The notes: generated by a model from the letters alone, not told the origin. A DNA stretch of 64,000 nucleotides from Ficedula albicollis (GCF_000247815.1 NC_021678.1:4689026-4753025); one strand, 5' to 3'. Shown: positions 1 through 12,372, counted from the stretch's first letter. Program-made: numbers and translations.

Positions 1-2453
1 AACACAAATAAAGCAAACAAAACCCGCCCAAAAAGTAAAGGCAAGACACGAAAACATGATTTGAAGGCTACAAATACAGCATTTCACAGTAAAATAGAAC
101 TTTGCCAGTTAAATTTGTGGTTGACCTGAGGACCAAGTGCATTTTGTCTAATCTTAGTTCAAGCACATGCTAAGGTTAGGAAACCTAGACTGAGAAATGG
201 CAACATCAACACTGCAGCTCTTATTATCTCCACGTGTATAATTTAAGAATATTTTGTGTCCATCTGCTGAGAAGTTGAGTTGATAACTTGGATCCACTTG
301 TCAGACTTCCTCACCTGCATCCAGCTTGTCACCAATACTCAGAAAGAAGTTATCCACGGACACCAATGGACATAACATTGGCCCACAGGAAAGCAATAAT
401 TTAATCCTTGGATGCTTAAAATGCACAGGCTTTTCTGCCTGCTTTCTGTAGTGACAGGATGGGAGGGAATGGCTTCAAACCCAAAAAGAGAAGGTTTAGA
501 TTAGGTATAAGGAAGGAATTGTTCCCAGGGAGGGTGGGGAGACCCTGGCACCCAGAGGGTGCCCAGAGAAGCTGTGATTGACCCTGGACCCCTGGAAGTG
601 CCCAAGGCCAGGCTGGATATGACTTGGAACACCCTGGGCTAGTGGAAAGTGTCCCTGCTGCAGTGAACAACTTATTCCTCTTTACTCTCCACACAGCACA
701 TTTTTAACGTACTGGTTAATCTTGTCTGGACATTTTCACCTACTGAAAATTCAGACTCCTGCTCCCAAATGGCAACAATCAGATCAGAGATAAAGTCAAA
801 ATTATTTCTCTCTCGTGCATCTTTTCCAATTAAACTGAATTTCACTTGGCATTTTAACATCAATCCCTCTCACAAAGCCCTCTGCAGATCTTCCTTGTAC
901 TGTTACTTGAGGAAGGGATTTTTTCATTGTGATCAGAATTCCATTCTTCTGGGCGGCTGATCACTGTGACATCAAAGCCACGAGAAAAATGTTTCTTATG
1001 AAGAAATCTCCATAAACTGGAGAGAGATGTCTCCTCCCCCAGGTGAATTGGTAAAAGAGGTTTTTTAAAAAAACATGATAAACTGATTGGTTTTTCTGTA
1101 CGTTGTCAGTGTGAAAGAAAGAAGTGGAGGGGGAGGAAGAGTGTTCTAAAAGTTTTATTCTGAGTTTTATTCTTTTTTCTTATAGTTTGTAGTGATGAAG
1201 TTTTTTCTTTGTATTTAAAGTTGAGCCTGTTTTGCCTTCCTCCTGGTCCTGTCTCACAGCAAGGAAATTTCAAGTTGGCGAACCAAAACCACTACAGCAA
1301 CTTAGTGGCATCACTAAATATCCTCATGAATCCACAGTAAGCCTGTTTTTCAGGATATACTGAACAACAGAGATCCTGATGTGCTACTCACTCCAGTGGT
1401 GAACTCCTTCCTCATAAGGACTAATATCCAGGCTTTTAACCTCCATTTCCTACTTCCAAATCCATTATTTTTCCATGGAAGGATTTCTTTTCTAAAGTTC
1501 CCCCTAACTCCTTTAAAACACACTGGTGGGGATCTGGGGCCAAATACTCTTGATACAGAATCCTTCTCCAGAATTCCCACCCACTGTCTGTTGCCCAAAA
1601 AGTCACTTCAACCAAGAGGATTCACCCAAAGGTAGTGGCTTAAATGGGTACAAATACACCAGATGTGTGTCATTAGAAGAGCTGGACAAGGTGTATTACT
1701 GTGCTCTGCAACAGCAACAAAATTAGTGCCCTCGAGTCTCTGACGATCTCCCAGGGTGAGATTTTTGTACAAAAATCCTCCTTTTAACTTCTATCAGAGG
1801 TGGTTATTGTTTTCTCAAGAAGTTTGCCAGTGGATATCACAGAACCTTTTGATTATGCCTGAGAGACCCCACATCCAGCTGGAAGCTGGCAGGTCCGGAA
1901 CCCCAGAAACACAGAATTGACACTGCACAGGCTGAGGGCAGGTTGGTGCCAAGGGATTGCTTTTGGAAAAAAATGTTTATTAATAGTGACACAAACAGTC
2001 TGAATTAGAAAAAAAATGCCATGGAAGACGACCTACAGCCTTACAAGGTCTATAAAGTACCTAAATGAAACTTTATCCTTAAGCTGGTTTTGGGCAGCTT
2101 CAGAGAGACTTGTACATAGTCATAAAATACACACATCCAGTTTACATTTTTCTGGAAAAATACCCAAATAAATCAAAGGCCATCAGGTTTCCCTCTCCTT
2201 ATCATACAAATAAATCCAAAGCATCAGGATTACTTTATTAAGTTAATTAATAAACGTGTTAATATTATTATTAAATGTGTTAATAGTGTTATATGTTGTC
2301 TTTGTGGTTACTGCACACCACAACAGCTTTTGTGTTCTGCATAATGAACAGTGTTAAAGGAAATTTTTTCTTGCAAGCCAGTCACAAAGAGCACCAAAAC
2401 CTTCAGTGAATACACAGCCAGGATCTTTCCAGAATAAATTTCTTTTGTGCTAA
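1..2453. other. Non-coding AT-rich sequence around one CR1 copy
   Basis: No gene is supported here. Open frames are short, lie on both strands and lack codon bias. The only recognisable element is the CR1 fragment listed at 451-662. The stretch 2235-2290 is rich in 'attaatta'-type AT repeats of low complexity. The region could be intronic or intergenic. Confidence 0.6.
451..662 (+). mobile_element. CR1 LINE 3' fragment
   Basis: The sequence follows the 3' part of avian CR1 in sense orientation: the 'gaatggcttcaaac' segment, then 'aggaattgttccc', 'gagggtggggagaccctggc', 'gtgcccagagaagctgtg' and 'agtggaaagtgtccctgc'. It stops before the terminal 'ggtcccttccaaccc' and octamer tail, so the 3' end is lost. 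It is 5'-truncated, as is usual for CR1. The family call rests on recalled consensus. Confidence 0.9.
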
Positions 2454-2661
2454 ATATTACTAATCTTTTGTTAAAAAACTAATAATAAAAAAAAAAAGTC
2501 AAACCTTCCTTTCTAAAGCGAGAGTATTATTGCAAGGTAACAGCAACAATTGCCCTGATATTACTAATCTTTTGTTAAAAAACTAATAAAATAAAAAAAA
2601 AGTAAAACCTTCCTTTCTAAAGTGAGAGTATTATTGCAAGGTAGCAGCAACAATTGCTCTT
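2454..2661. repeat. Tandem duplication, 2 x 104 bp
   Basis: Copy one is 2454-2557 and copy two is 2558-2661. Both start 'atattactaatcttttgtt', pass through an A-rich centre and end at 'cagcaacaattgc'. They differ at several positions, mostly in the A-run and at 'aagcgag' versus 'aagtgag', so the event is not a simple copy error of identical reads. No coding capacity is seen. Confidence 0.92.
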
Positions 2662-5408
2662 GACAATTTAGGTATCATACACTGTGACAGGACACTGTTA
2701 GACATCCAGAGCTATTGGCCTCTAATCACTTTTCATGCAGTCTCATATGTGAAATCCACTATTTAAATACCACAGCTGCTTAAATAAAAGCAGAATTTTG
2801 AATATTCCATCCTGCTACTGATTATTTCAAGTATGCAAAGGCACACATTGTCAAACCAATTTGTTCACACATGGATTTTTTCAGCTCGGGAAGACCTCGT
2901 TTCCTGAACAACCCAAGAACCACCTCAGGACTTGAACTAAAAATGGAAGGACTGAGTTATTGTGAGTCAGTCAAAAATGACCTTTCCAGACTGGATAACA
3001 GTTGATCATTTTCAGCTGTCTCAAAGAGAAAGCAATCCTCAAAGTGTCTGAGGGATGGAATCTCTCTCAGGTTTTGTAACACAACTTTATCTGGTTATAC
3101 CTGACTCGTTCTGTGTTCCTAAAGGGGCGGTTAAACCAGATTATTCTACCTGGCCTTGGACAAGGGATAGAGGGGCAGGACACAGGGAATGACTTTCCAC
3201 TGCCTGGAAGAGGGCAGGGTTAGATGATGTATTGGGAAGAAATTGTTCCCTGTGAGGGTGGGGAGGCACAGAGTGCCCAGAGAAGCTGTGGCTACCCCTG
3301 GATTCCTGGAAGTGTCCAAGGCCAGGCTTGGAGCAGCCTGGGGTAGTGGAAGGTGTCCCTGCCTATGGCAGGAATGCCATGTCCTTCAAGGTCTCTTCCA
3401 ATCTATTCCATGATTCTTGAAAAGAAAAATGACCAAAAAATATTCCCATGTGCTGCAGTGAGTTCACTGAATGTTCTCTTTCTAAATTAGGCCCATGAGA
3501 TGTGATTTACAAGTGCCAGCACTTTGCTGCTCCTCTGACTTTGGGCAGCACTGAACATCTGCTCCCTCCCCACCCCTTCCCTTTTCTGAACCACACTTTT
3601 ATTACATTCATGTATTGTCCAAGACAGCCATAACTGGTGTTCACTAAATAAATTTGCTTGAGAAATTTATACAGGGTTTGAAAGTTTAATGCAACTGCCA
3701 AAAGATTTTGGAGTGCTGGGAGAATTAATCTTACTACTCATTACATTTATTGATTCCAATCAAGCTTCCAGACATCAGCATAGGTGCCACTGCTAAGAAA
3801 TAAAATGTTTCCAGGAAATCTCTATGTAAATCTAAAGTGACTGCCAGTTGTGGGGAAGGGAAAAATGCTAAGGAAGAGGTGTGTAAGCTACATGCCAGTA
3901 AATGCTGGACTAATAGGTTATCAGCCACCACTTGAGCTTTTATAACCAGCTCAAGATGAGACTTCAACCCTCAAGCCTGCAAAAGGGCCAATATTCATAA
4001 CAGTGTTCTCTCTTTCAACACTGTGAATTCAATTAGGGATGAAAAGCAAAAAGGCACTTCGATACTTAAAGGTGGGTTTTTTTTTCCTTTTCTTTTTTAA
4101 TTAGAAGCTGAGTCTAGTTGAAGATAGAAGCTGAGTAGCCATGTGATCATTCTATACTAAAAAAATAGAAAGGATAACTTTGCTGCTGTGTCTGCCTGCA
4201 AGAACAAGTGGAAGCTTTTCATTTGAGGATGGAAGAAAACAGTGACTCTGAGTTTTGGAAATAATTTACCACATTTGCTTTAGTAAACCTGAGAGAAAAA
4301 GAACATTTGTGAAGAGATGAAAAATAACAAGTTTTTTGTTTTCCATGGCTCCTACTCCAGTCCTCCCCTAGGACTGGAATGAAAACCAAAGCTAATGCTG
4401 ATGGAACACCACAATCCAGTCAGCATTTGAAAGAGTTTGTTTGAGTACAGCATGAGAAAAACTTTTATTTACATGATTTAAAACTGATTTTAACATAATT
4501 ACTTTTCAGTTTTTATTTTTGTGTGTGACATACATTATAGAAAGCTATACTGGAAAACACCTGGGAGAATGATTATTCCAAAAGCTTGCTCTGAGTTTCT
4601 GAAGTACCATTTTTATTTGTAGTGGTTGCAATAAATAAGAGCAGTACTGAAAACAGGCCCATGTGAAAGACCTTTCTGGATCAGCTGTGAGGTAACAATT
4701 TCTTGAATTGGTTGGGATGGCTCATATTATAATAGAATAAATGTTTTAAAACTTTACTATTTCTGAGCATTTTGCTTTCAATTTAAATTTATAAGAGAAC
4801 AACACGTGCAATGCTAAATAGAAAAATGTTAATTACTTGTCAGAATTCCTTGTTGTTTGCTATTTTGTACAAATATGACCTGGATGTAGTTTAATCCTAG
4901 TTAGGCCTTACAAAATTAAGTTAAATATAAACTATAAATGATGATCAGCCTGTTCAGCTTGAATTTTCTATTTTTCTGTGTCATCATTTGACTTTGTAAA
5001 TGAGGGTGATTTTGGGACATGCTCTTTAACAGCAACATAAAAAGTAGCTTAAAACTTCCTGTCTAGTTTGATTGTAAACCTGTTGTCTCCACAAAAACCA
5101 AGGAATCTCCTGCCTAGATAACACCTAACATAGCACAGGAACCTATCAAGCAAGAGGACTGACCTGTGGAATTTTTTGTGCAAGTTTTCATTAGCTGATG
5201 ATGCTGGGAAGGTTTTGCTGTTCCACTCCTGACACAAATGAGAGTTTATTCCTGACACATTGTCTGACTACCCCTTGTAGCTGAAAGCAGAGGTACAACC
5301 CTAAATACCTCACAGCAATTTTATTCTCTATTAACTCAACTTCACCAGGCCCATGGAACCCACAATAGCAGGGGGAGTATCAGCTAGGAGAGAATGCGCT
5401 AAAACAAC

Positions 5409-5415
<7 letters not shown>
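2662..5415. other. Non-coding AT-rich sequence
   Basis: Apart from the CR1 copy at 3157-3419, nothing recognisable was found. The open frames at 3507-3701 and 3734-3967 on the minus strand show no codon bias and no family resemblance. Confidence 0.6.
3157..3419 (+). mobile_element. CR1 LINE 3' end
   Basis: This is a sense-oriented CR1 tail. It reads 'ggaagaaattgttccctgtg', 'agagtgcccagagaagctgt', 'gggtagtggaaggtgtccct', 'ggtctcttccaatc' and ends at 'ttccatgattcttga', a degraded form of the terminal octamer. It has small internal deletions relative to other copies in this window. Confidence 0.92.
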
Positions 5416-5440
<25 letters not shown>

Positions 5441-5464
5441 TAAATAAATAAATAGTTATATCCA
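5416..5464 (+). repeat. Poly-A run followed by (TAAA)n
   Basis: Thirty-five As at 5416-5450 are followed by four TAAA-type units. This marks the left edge of the anomalous block that runs to 5976, which has a second A run at its right edge. It may be a retroelement tail or a low-complexity assembly junction. Confidence 0.85.
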
Positions 5465-5627
5465 TAGTCCGAGAAAGTCCTTTGTGCGAATCCCCGGTAG
5501 AGGCTGTATCAATGGAGAGGCAGTGGTTGTCGGCTGCGGGTGCCGTGCGGTGGTTAGAGGCGTGTCCGTTGTCCCAGGTTGGGGGGTGACGTGGGTTTGG
5601 GGTGTAGGTGTGGGAGCGTGTTGGGAC

Positions 5628-5629
<2 letters not shown>
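5465..5629. other. CpG- and G-rich block of unknown origin
   Basis: Composition changes sharply. About ten CpGs occur in roughly 165 bases, with many G/T-rich words such as 'gggtttggggtgtaggtgtg', while the flanks are AT-rich and CpG-poor. It ends in 'ggacgtc' against a C run and an adapter-like string. It may be low-quality read sequence built into a contig, or the GC-rich start of a retroelement. No function is proposed. Confidence 0.5.

Positions 5630-5659
<30 letters not shown>
5630..5659 (+). repeat. Poly-C run (30 C)
   Basis: Thirty uninterrupted Cs directly precede the adapter-like string at 5659-5670. The context suggests a sequencing or assembly artefact rather than a natural microsatellite. 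Confidence 0.9.
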
Positions 5660-5661
<2 letters not shown>

Positions 5662-5670
5662 TTCCGATCT
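5659..5670 (+). other. Probable Illumina adapter remnant
   Basis: The string CTCTTCCGATCT is identical to the last 12 bases shared by both standard Illumina TruSeq adapters. It sits immediately after the poly-C run and before a change to LTR-like sequence. A 12-base match at a defined position has a low chance of arising randomly in 64 kb, and its position at a homopolymer seam strengthens the case. The interpretation is assembly contamination. Confidence 0.8.
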
Positions 5671-5950
5671 AAGCTTTTCAGTCTAGCAGGGCAGAGTTTA
5701 AAGAGCAGGACCCTCTTGGTTTTACTTAGAAGATGCCGGCTGGTGGCAATTAGTGACGGGGCGCTGGGCGGCTGCCCCTTCCCCTCCTGCTTTTGTTCTA
5801 GAAGTTTTTCTCGTGTGCGCGTTGTGAGAGATGTGACTCAGGTGTTCCTGAGCCCAGGCAATAAAGCTGCGCTCGCTTTCCTGAAGCACCTGGCCCTGCC
5901 TGCTGAGCCGCTGTGCTGCCGGGTGTGCGCCCCGCACGATTCTTCTTATT
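5671..5950 (+). mobile_element. LTR-like retroelement fragment (R/U5-like)
   Basis: A GC-richer block contains an AATAAA signal within 'caggcaataaagctgcgctc' near 5858-5877, followed by about 70 bases of GC-rich sequence. This resembles the R-U5 part of an avian endogenous retrovirus LTR. The left end is lost at the adapter seam and the right end runs into 26 As (5951-5976). I could not see a clean TG...CA end or a target-site duplication. It could also be the 3' end of another transcript captured with its poly-A. Confidence 0.4.
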
Positions 5951-5976
5951 AAAAAAAAAAAAAAAAAAAAAAAAAA
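5951..5976 (+). repeat. Poly-A run (26 A)
   Basis: A run of 26 As closes the anomalous block and passes straight into AT-rich unique DNA. Together with the A run at 5416-5450 it brackets the unusual segment, which suggests either retroposition or two contig joins at poly-A. Confidence 0.85.
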
Positions 5977-6959
5977 CAAACCAAACTATTTTAATGTTGC
6001 CTTTTTGTGTATATTTTGAGATCTCACTGAGAATCACTAGCACAAATGTTAATTAACCAGGCTGGCTGACAAAGGAAACAGATGTGAGTACAGTAATCTC
6101 ATGCACTGGAACTAATTACATCAAGTTTTAGGTGATGACACAAAAGGTCGGGTTGTACTTTTGAGATGATCAAGAACACAAACTGCAAATCTATTGCAAC
6201 ATTTAATAACCCCCATTCCCCACAGGACAGGAATCCTTTCAGGAAGCTGTGTGATGAGCAAATACTTAAATGTCACACCTGGAAAATTACCCAACCTGTG
6301 TCTCCCAAATCAGATGGTTCCCATTTAAAATCCAACGAGAGCAGCTCTGTTTCTGATGCATGGAAGACAATTCACACTCTCTTTCTAATTGTCATTAATT
6401 GCCAGCTACAATTTTATCCACAATTTCAACCCTGAAAAGGATGCTTTCCATCAGCTGCAAACAGATAACAAAAGGCTGGAAGGGAATATTACTCTCATGT
6501 GTTTGGATATCCCCTGCAAAACCTAGTTAAAAGTGTTTTATCCGGCCCCATGGTGGCATTTGTTGAATTCTGTAGAATTATTATTTAAAAACATTAAGTA
6601 ATGTGAAAACTGATCTCATCTTCAAGCTACTTTTGAAAACTTCATTCTTACTCTCCATTTCCATTCTGCATTTATCTATCTATTATTTATGTATTTATTC
6701 AGCCTCCTACAAGGATCTTGTCCTGATCCTGTCTGTCATTCAAGTCTGCCTCCAGTATTCAAGCATTTCATTCAATCTCTACACCTCTAACCTGTCAGGT
6801 AAGAGTCAGCTCCTTAGAAATTTTTATTCCCAGGACATTTGATCACCAGAACCAACCTAAAATTAAACTTTAGGTACTAAACTTACTAAACTCAAGCAAA
6901 TTAGCAAGTGCAGTTCCAAGGTTAACTTTAATAAACATACATATTAGAGACAGATCACA

Positions 6960-7170
6960 AGGTTGGATATCAGGAGGAATTCTTTCCTGGAAAGGGTAGT
7001 CAGGAATCGGAAGGGGGATATTTGTGAAGTCCTCATCCCTGGAAGTGTCCAAGAAAGACCTGGACAAGGTACTCAGTGCTCTGGTCTGGGGACAAGGTGG
7101 GGAGTAGGCACCACTTGGACTCCATGGGCTTGGAGGGCTTTTCCAGCCTCAGTGATTCTCAGATTGTTCT
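6960..7170 (+). mobile_element. CR1 LINE 3' end (older subfamily)
   Basis: The reading 'ggatatcaggaggaattctt', 'catccctggaagtgtccaag', 'gggcttggagggcttttcca' and 'cagtgattctcag' follows the 3' UTR of a CR1 subfamily different from the copy at 3157. It is in sense orientation, 5'-truncated and noticeably diverged. Confidence 0.8.
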
Positions 7171-7707
7171 CTTTATTATTAAAAAAGTGTATTCCCTGCA
7201 TCTAACAGTGCCCCAAAAATTAAATTTAAAAAAGCCCCTCACCTTTCAACCCTGGGTGTGTGTGGCTTCCAATAAAACCTCCAGCTGACTGCACTGTATC
7301 CCTTCTTCTCCTCTGGGCACTTTTCTTCCACAGCTCCCCCAGTCTTGCTTGTCAGCTGGACCTTATTCCATGGCCATGCAGAAGCATCCAGGACATTATC
7401 CCAGAGAAGCTCAGTTGTCCTCCCCCAGCACTCACTCAGCAGGCTCCTCGTGGTGCTGCAGGCAGTGAGAAGCCCATGCTCTGTGGGAGAGAAATCCAGG
7501 ATAAGAGAGGATACAACTCAGAAGGCACAACCAGACCTGGAATGTGACACACTTGGGAGGGTTGGGACAGAGAAGCTGAATGATCCCAAGGAAAGTGCCT
7601 TCCAAAACATTTGTGGCTCTTAAGATCAAAGAAAGGACTTGGCCCTTCTTCTCCCCCATCCTCTTTCTAGGCATTTTAGACTGCTAGTAAACAGCTACAA
7701 AAATCCC

Positions 7708-7850
7708 AGAATGGTTTGGGTTTGAACAAATCCCCTAGACCATCCCCAGAGTATTTCAGGTTGGAAGGGACCTTAAAGACCATCTTGTTCCAAACTCTCC
7801 TGCAATATTTCCTAGAAGAGTCCTGTTCAGTGCACTGTTCCTCAGATGGG
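7708..7850 (-). mobile_element. CR1 LINE 3' tail(s), antisense
   Basis: Two adjacent antisense CR1 tails are visible: 'agaatggtttgggtttgaac' near 7708 and 'caggttggaagggaccttaa' near 7759, continuing as 'agaccatcttgttccaaact'. They are probably two insertions or a partly duplicated tail. Confidence 0.75.
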
Positions 7851-8720
7851 GGAAAAAGTCCCTAAACTCATACTACTCTTCATTAATTACAGCTTAAAAC
7901 CTTATGTGCCTTCAGCAAATTCCAAGTGATCCTAAAGAGAGGTTCAAGAGCATTCACCAGAATGCACAAAACACAACAGGAATGTTTCCTGCCTGTTCTC
8001 ATCAGAATAAGGGATCACTTTAAATAAAAACCATTTTGTGAAGGGTTTGCAAAAATACTAAGGAAAATACAAAGTGCAAGGCTTATTTTTCAAATGAAAA
8101 GGCCAGTAAGTTGTGAAAATCGCAAGCTTTAATTTCTTTAAAACAGTAGAGAATCTTCCATTTCACAACAGTAATAGGCTCTAGGAAAAACTAAGTGAAA
8201 CTCACTGGAATTAGTTTTTAATATCCAATTAATGTGCAGATGATGATTTGCACAGAGCCACAGCACCAGCCTCGGGGGCTGCAGCAGGCACAGAAGCCTT
8301 GAGCTGAGCAGCAGAGTTGAAGCTGCTGCACCAACAAAGGTAGAAGCAGAGGATGATCTGAACCAACAGCTCTTGTCTGCAAATCACCTTTTCTTCATTA
8401 AAAAAAATCAATTAGAAACACTTTCCATAGATAAATAAGATAAAGCTTTGGTCCAAATTGCAGGAAAAAAGTCTGCAATGCCATGGAAGAAAGCCTTGGG
8501 AACACAACCTATAGGATGAGTTTGGCTGGCAAGAAAGCAGGGCAGAACAGTGGAGTTCCTTTAACCACACAGGAAATCATGGCTGAAACAAATCTTCATC
8601 TTCCAAATTAGAGCCACAAATACTCTAAAACTACTGTAAATGTTCTGGAGTTAATAAAAAATAAGTTCTTTAATTCTTTGTCACAGGGATGAGTAGAGAT
8701 GGTTGTGTAAGGACCTGATG

Positions 8721-8900
8721 TTGAAGAATAATCCTCTTGGATGTGAAGGAACTTGGAGCCATTGACAACACACATCCCTCAGCCATGTGAAGGAACTTGG
8801 AGCCATTGACAACACACAACATCCCTCAGCCACGTTGAAGAATAATCCTCTTGGATGTGAAGGAACTTGGAGCCATTGACAACACACATCCCTCAGCCAT
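8721..8900. repeat. Three-fold mosaic tandem repeat
   Basis: The unit 'atgtgaaggaacttggagcc' plus 'attgacaacacacatccctc' occurs three times. The first and third copies are preceded by 'ttgaagaataatcctcttgg'; the middle copy lacks that leader and carries an extra 'aac'. The pattern suggests a duplication followed by an internal partial one. Confidence 0.92.
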
Positions 8901-11900
8901 GGGTCATATGCTTCAAATTACAATACTCATGAAATTGAGCAAGACTTCAGGAGAAAGCGAATCCTGCTCCAAGGTAGGAGGAAATGCTCCTGATTTTCAG
9001 CAGTACAAACCAGAACTTTTCTACAGCTTCTGAAACAAAGTTACCCACAAAGAGAACATGTAAGAAGTGAAGGTGTTGGAAACATCAGTTTTGGAGTTAC
9101 TGAGGCAGAATTAATTCACCTCTGATGCACAGATTTATCATGAAACCATCTGGAATCACTCCTTTGCTCCAAAAGGCTCCTGCTTTAGGCTCAACACCAA
9201 AGGGGAAAAAATAAAATAAATGGTACAGCCAGAACTTCTGAATCCTTGGATTCCTAACTTCTGAAAAGAATTCTTTGATTACAGCCTTTGTACAGAAAGC
9301 ACACATATACAGACAGACATGGATCACCCCAGTGTCAAAGGCTGTGCAGCTCAAAGAGAAAAATTCCTCCCCAAAACAAAGGCTGGCTCTCCAAGACTTG
9401 CTTTCTATCACAAATATTCCCCACTCTGGTGACAAAGAGAAAGCAGCACCAATTGCACGGAAACTGCTCTCAGACAAGTGACATTTAGCCCAGTGTTCCT
9501 CCTGTCGCTGGCAATCTTCCCCCGCTCCACTGTGCTCACATTAATAAAGAATTCAGAGGTGAGCAAGAGCTCCTCGGTATATGTCAAGGACTGGGGGAGA
9601 AAACTAGCATTAGGGAGGAAAATCCATTAGAAAAATGAAAAACAAGATCAAGCCAACCATGAATCTCACATTGCAGGACAACCAAGTTGCCTTATTAAAT
9701 TGCATGTAGGGAGAAAAAGAAATTAAATGGGTGAAATTAGGAGAAGCAGAGACCTACCCAGTACTGAAGCACCTGAAAATCTCCTGGAATTCAAATAACA
9801 TATTAAAAAAAAAAAAAGAAGGAGAAATTCAGTTATATTTCCAGGCATTTTCTCTATCAAATCTACATGTGAACATACTTTTCCTCTGTTTTCCAGAGCA
9901 CTAACTGTGTAGCTAATGCATGTGAGAAGAAAGAGAGCTTCTAATATTAAGGTATTTATTCCAAAGATTTATCTTATTCCCTGTTTACACCTACCAGACT
10001 TCCCTGTATGACCCATCTTTCCCTCTCCTTCAAGGTTTTGCTTCAAGGGTTTGGGTTCAGCAAGCAAGTGGTCAAGTAAATCCTTGAATACTCATCCCAG
10101 AGCAAGAAATTTGGGCAGGAGATAAAAGGCTAAGCAGCCTGCAAAGTGCAGGGGTTCAGAAATCTCAGGTGCTCAACTAAATCCAGAGGTGTGACCTTAA
10201 TAAAGCCATCAAATTGCTTTATGATTCAGAATCAAAGTACAGCATGTCCCATCCTCTCCTATTTCACGCAAATACATGTCCAGGACATAAAGGGCTCCAG
10301 TTAATTAAGAAGGAGTGCTGAAATCATGTAAAGCATCAGAAAAAACTCAGAGGTAGGGTCATTCATCTTAAAAGGGAGAAAAAAAAAGTTAACAAAATCA
10401 CTTTGCAGCACTCGAGGGGAAAAAAATTGGGTCATTCATCTTAAAAGGGAGAAAAAAAAAATTAACAAAATCACTTTGCAGCATTCGAGGGGAAAAAAAT
10501 CGAAATGTGCCCAATCTTAACTTAAAATACTTCGTACTTAAAACTTTGCAGACTGGGGTTCCCAAATGGGAAATACGTGTGCCTTGGACCCCACTAAATA
10601 CAGCATAGAATGTTTCATTATGCGCCTGTTCATTAACATTTATGAACATATTAATTAGAGCAATTTCTAATTGTGCTCACAGTGCAAAAGCACTGCGTAC
10701 ATTTGAAATCGACTGAAACCACATCAAAACTCTCAAATTTAAGGGTGGGATTTGCCAAGGTTCAAAGAGCAGAGGACTGGCTACAAATATTCAAAATAAA
10801 CCGGTCCAAATATCAGAAGTTATTTTTCCTATGCAAAGTTGACTGTATCAACGAAGGTGTTTCCTAAAAAAAGACATACAATAATTTGAGTAATTTTAAA
10901 TTAAAAGGTTAATGGATATAAATTACAAAAACAACCTTTCACTGTTAGAGACAAATAATCTCATTAAGCCTGGTGACATTCTGGGATTCAGTTGTAACAG
11001 AACTGCACCAATCAGTACTTCAGTAGCCTCTAATTGATTTGTTTTCTCAGCCATTATCAACTGTAAGAAGGAATCAAAGTGTCCCAATGCCAATGAATGA
11101 ACCTCATTTTGGGAGGAACAGGGCTGTTTTCAGATCAGGGAAACAGAGCTTTGTGGAGAGATTTCCTGAGATCAGAACAAACCATTTTGTCCTGCTCAGA
11201 AATTAAATGTGGACATTATCAGGAGAGACCCTGGCAATGGGATCCAAATCCAAATATAGAGTGGCAGCTACATGGGAAGAAACCCTCTCCAGGAGGGGTT
11301 TTCTGACAGTCAGTTCCTACATCTCCTCCTTGTTCTCTCCAAGCCTATGTTCTGGCAAGAAATCTCCTTCCCAGAGTGCTGCTGGCATCTCATCACTGAT
11401 ACATCTGCTTCAAGCCAAGGCTTTCTTCATCTTAATATAAACACATTCATTAGCAGAAAAATGCCAAATTATCTGTTTGTCTCCAGAGGTGACCAAAATC
11501 CATGTTGTATTTCTTATTTAACTGATTCCATTTATAACAAGTCCAGATTCCAGGTTCTCCTTACTGTCATCCGTTCTTTCTTTGCTGTACCACAGACCCC
11601 CCCAAAAACCAGAAAAATTAATGTATCTGTTTGATTAATGCTTGACTTACAGCACCAGTCAGTGCAATTTCAAAAATACTTTAACAACTAAATATAGCAG
11701 TAGTATATTTTCAGTTTCCACAGCTAAAACAGTTTGCTTGGATTAGCATATTTTGAAATAATCTGGTTAATAATTGCCCAAACAGAGATGATGTTGAGCT
11801 GGGGGTTGCAGCAGCTGAAATTAGACAGATTCCTTACAATATTTCTCCCATTTTAACTCCAAGCTAGGCCTGAGTTTTGTAACTAAAGCTGTGATCTACT

Positions 11901-12167
11901 CCCTGGAAGTAGAATCCTGTTCATACACATGGAAATTGTCTTCCTAATCTTCACATTTCTTAAAAGAAATCCTACAGGCAAAAATTTCACCTGGAAATTT
12001 CTGGAATTCCTCAGAGCACATCATACATTATGAAACTCTGTATGTGGGGAAATGGTTCAATTCTGGCCCCACCAGAAATTTGAATGCTAGACCTATACTT
12101 TAAGCTTTTCAAAATATATGTGAATGCGCTGTGTCTGGTTAAAGGGATCTGTCTCAGTCTCATCCTT
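8901..12167. other. Non-coding sequence with one tandem duplication
   Basis: No gene or repeat family is recognised apart from the duplication at 10356-10501. Open frames of 60-126 codons (for example 9097-9477 minus and 11272-11634 plus) have no codon bias and overlap others on the opposite strand. Confidence 0.6.
10356..10501. repeat. Tandem duplication, 2 x 73 bp
   Basis: Copies at 10356-10428 and 10429-10501 both read 'gggtcattcatcttaaaagg', an A run, then 'aacaaaatcactttgcagca' and 'cgaggggaaaaaaat'. They differ at only a few bases, so the duplication is fairly recent or is an assembly product. Confidence 0.93.
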
Positions 12168-12372
12168 CACAGAATTCCAGATGTGTTTGGGTTTGAGAGA
12201 CCTTAAAGCCCACCCATTCCCACCCCCTGCCATGGGCAGGGGCACCTTCCACTATCCCTGGTTGCTCCAAGTGCCATTCTCCCTGGCCTTGGACACTGCC
12301 AGAGATCCAGGGGCAGCCACAGCTGCTCTGGGCACCCTGTGCCAGGGCCTGCCCACCCTCCCAGGGAAGAGC
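12168..12372 (-). mobile_element. CR1 LINE 3' end, antisense
   Basis: It starts at 'cacagaattccag' and runs through 'gagaccttaaagcccaccca', 'ccatgggcaggggcacct', 'ctggccttggacactgccag' and 'ggcaccctgtgccagggcct' to 'ccctcccagggaa'. This is the antisense of the young CR1 subfamily seen repeatedly here. The open frames across it are not genes. Confidence 0.95.

Larger units (their letters stand above)
5977..8720. other. Non-coding sequence with CR1 tails
   Basis: Apart from CR1 pieces at 6960-7170 and 7708-7850, this stretch is unique and shows no coding character. The overlapping open frames at 7260-7674 lie on both strands and lack codon bias. Confidence 0.6.

Noticed and set aside
8721..8900. 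CRISPR-like repeat pattern
   Set aside because: Units are directly adjacent without unique spacers, and this is vertebrate DNA.
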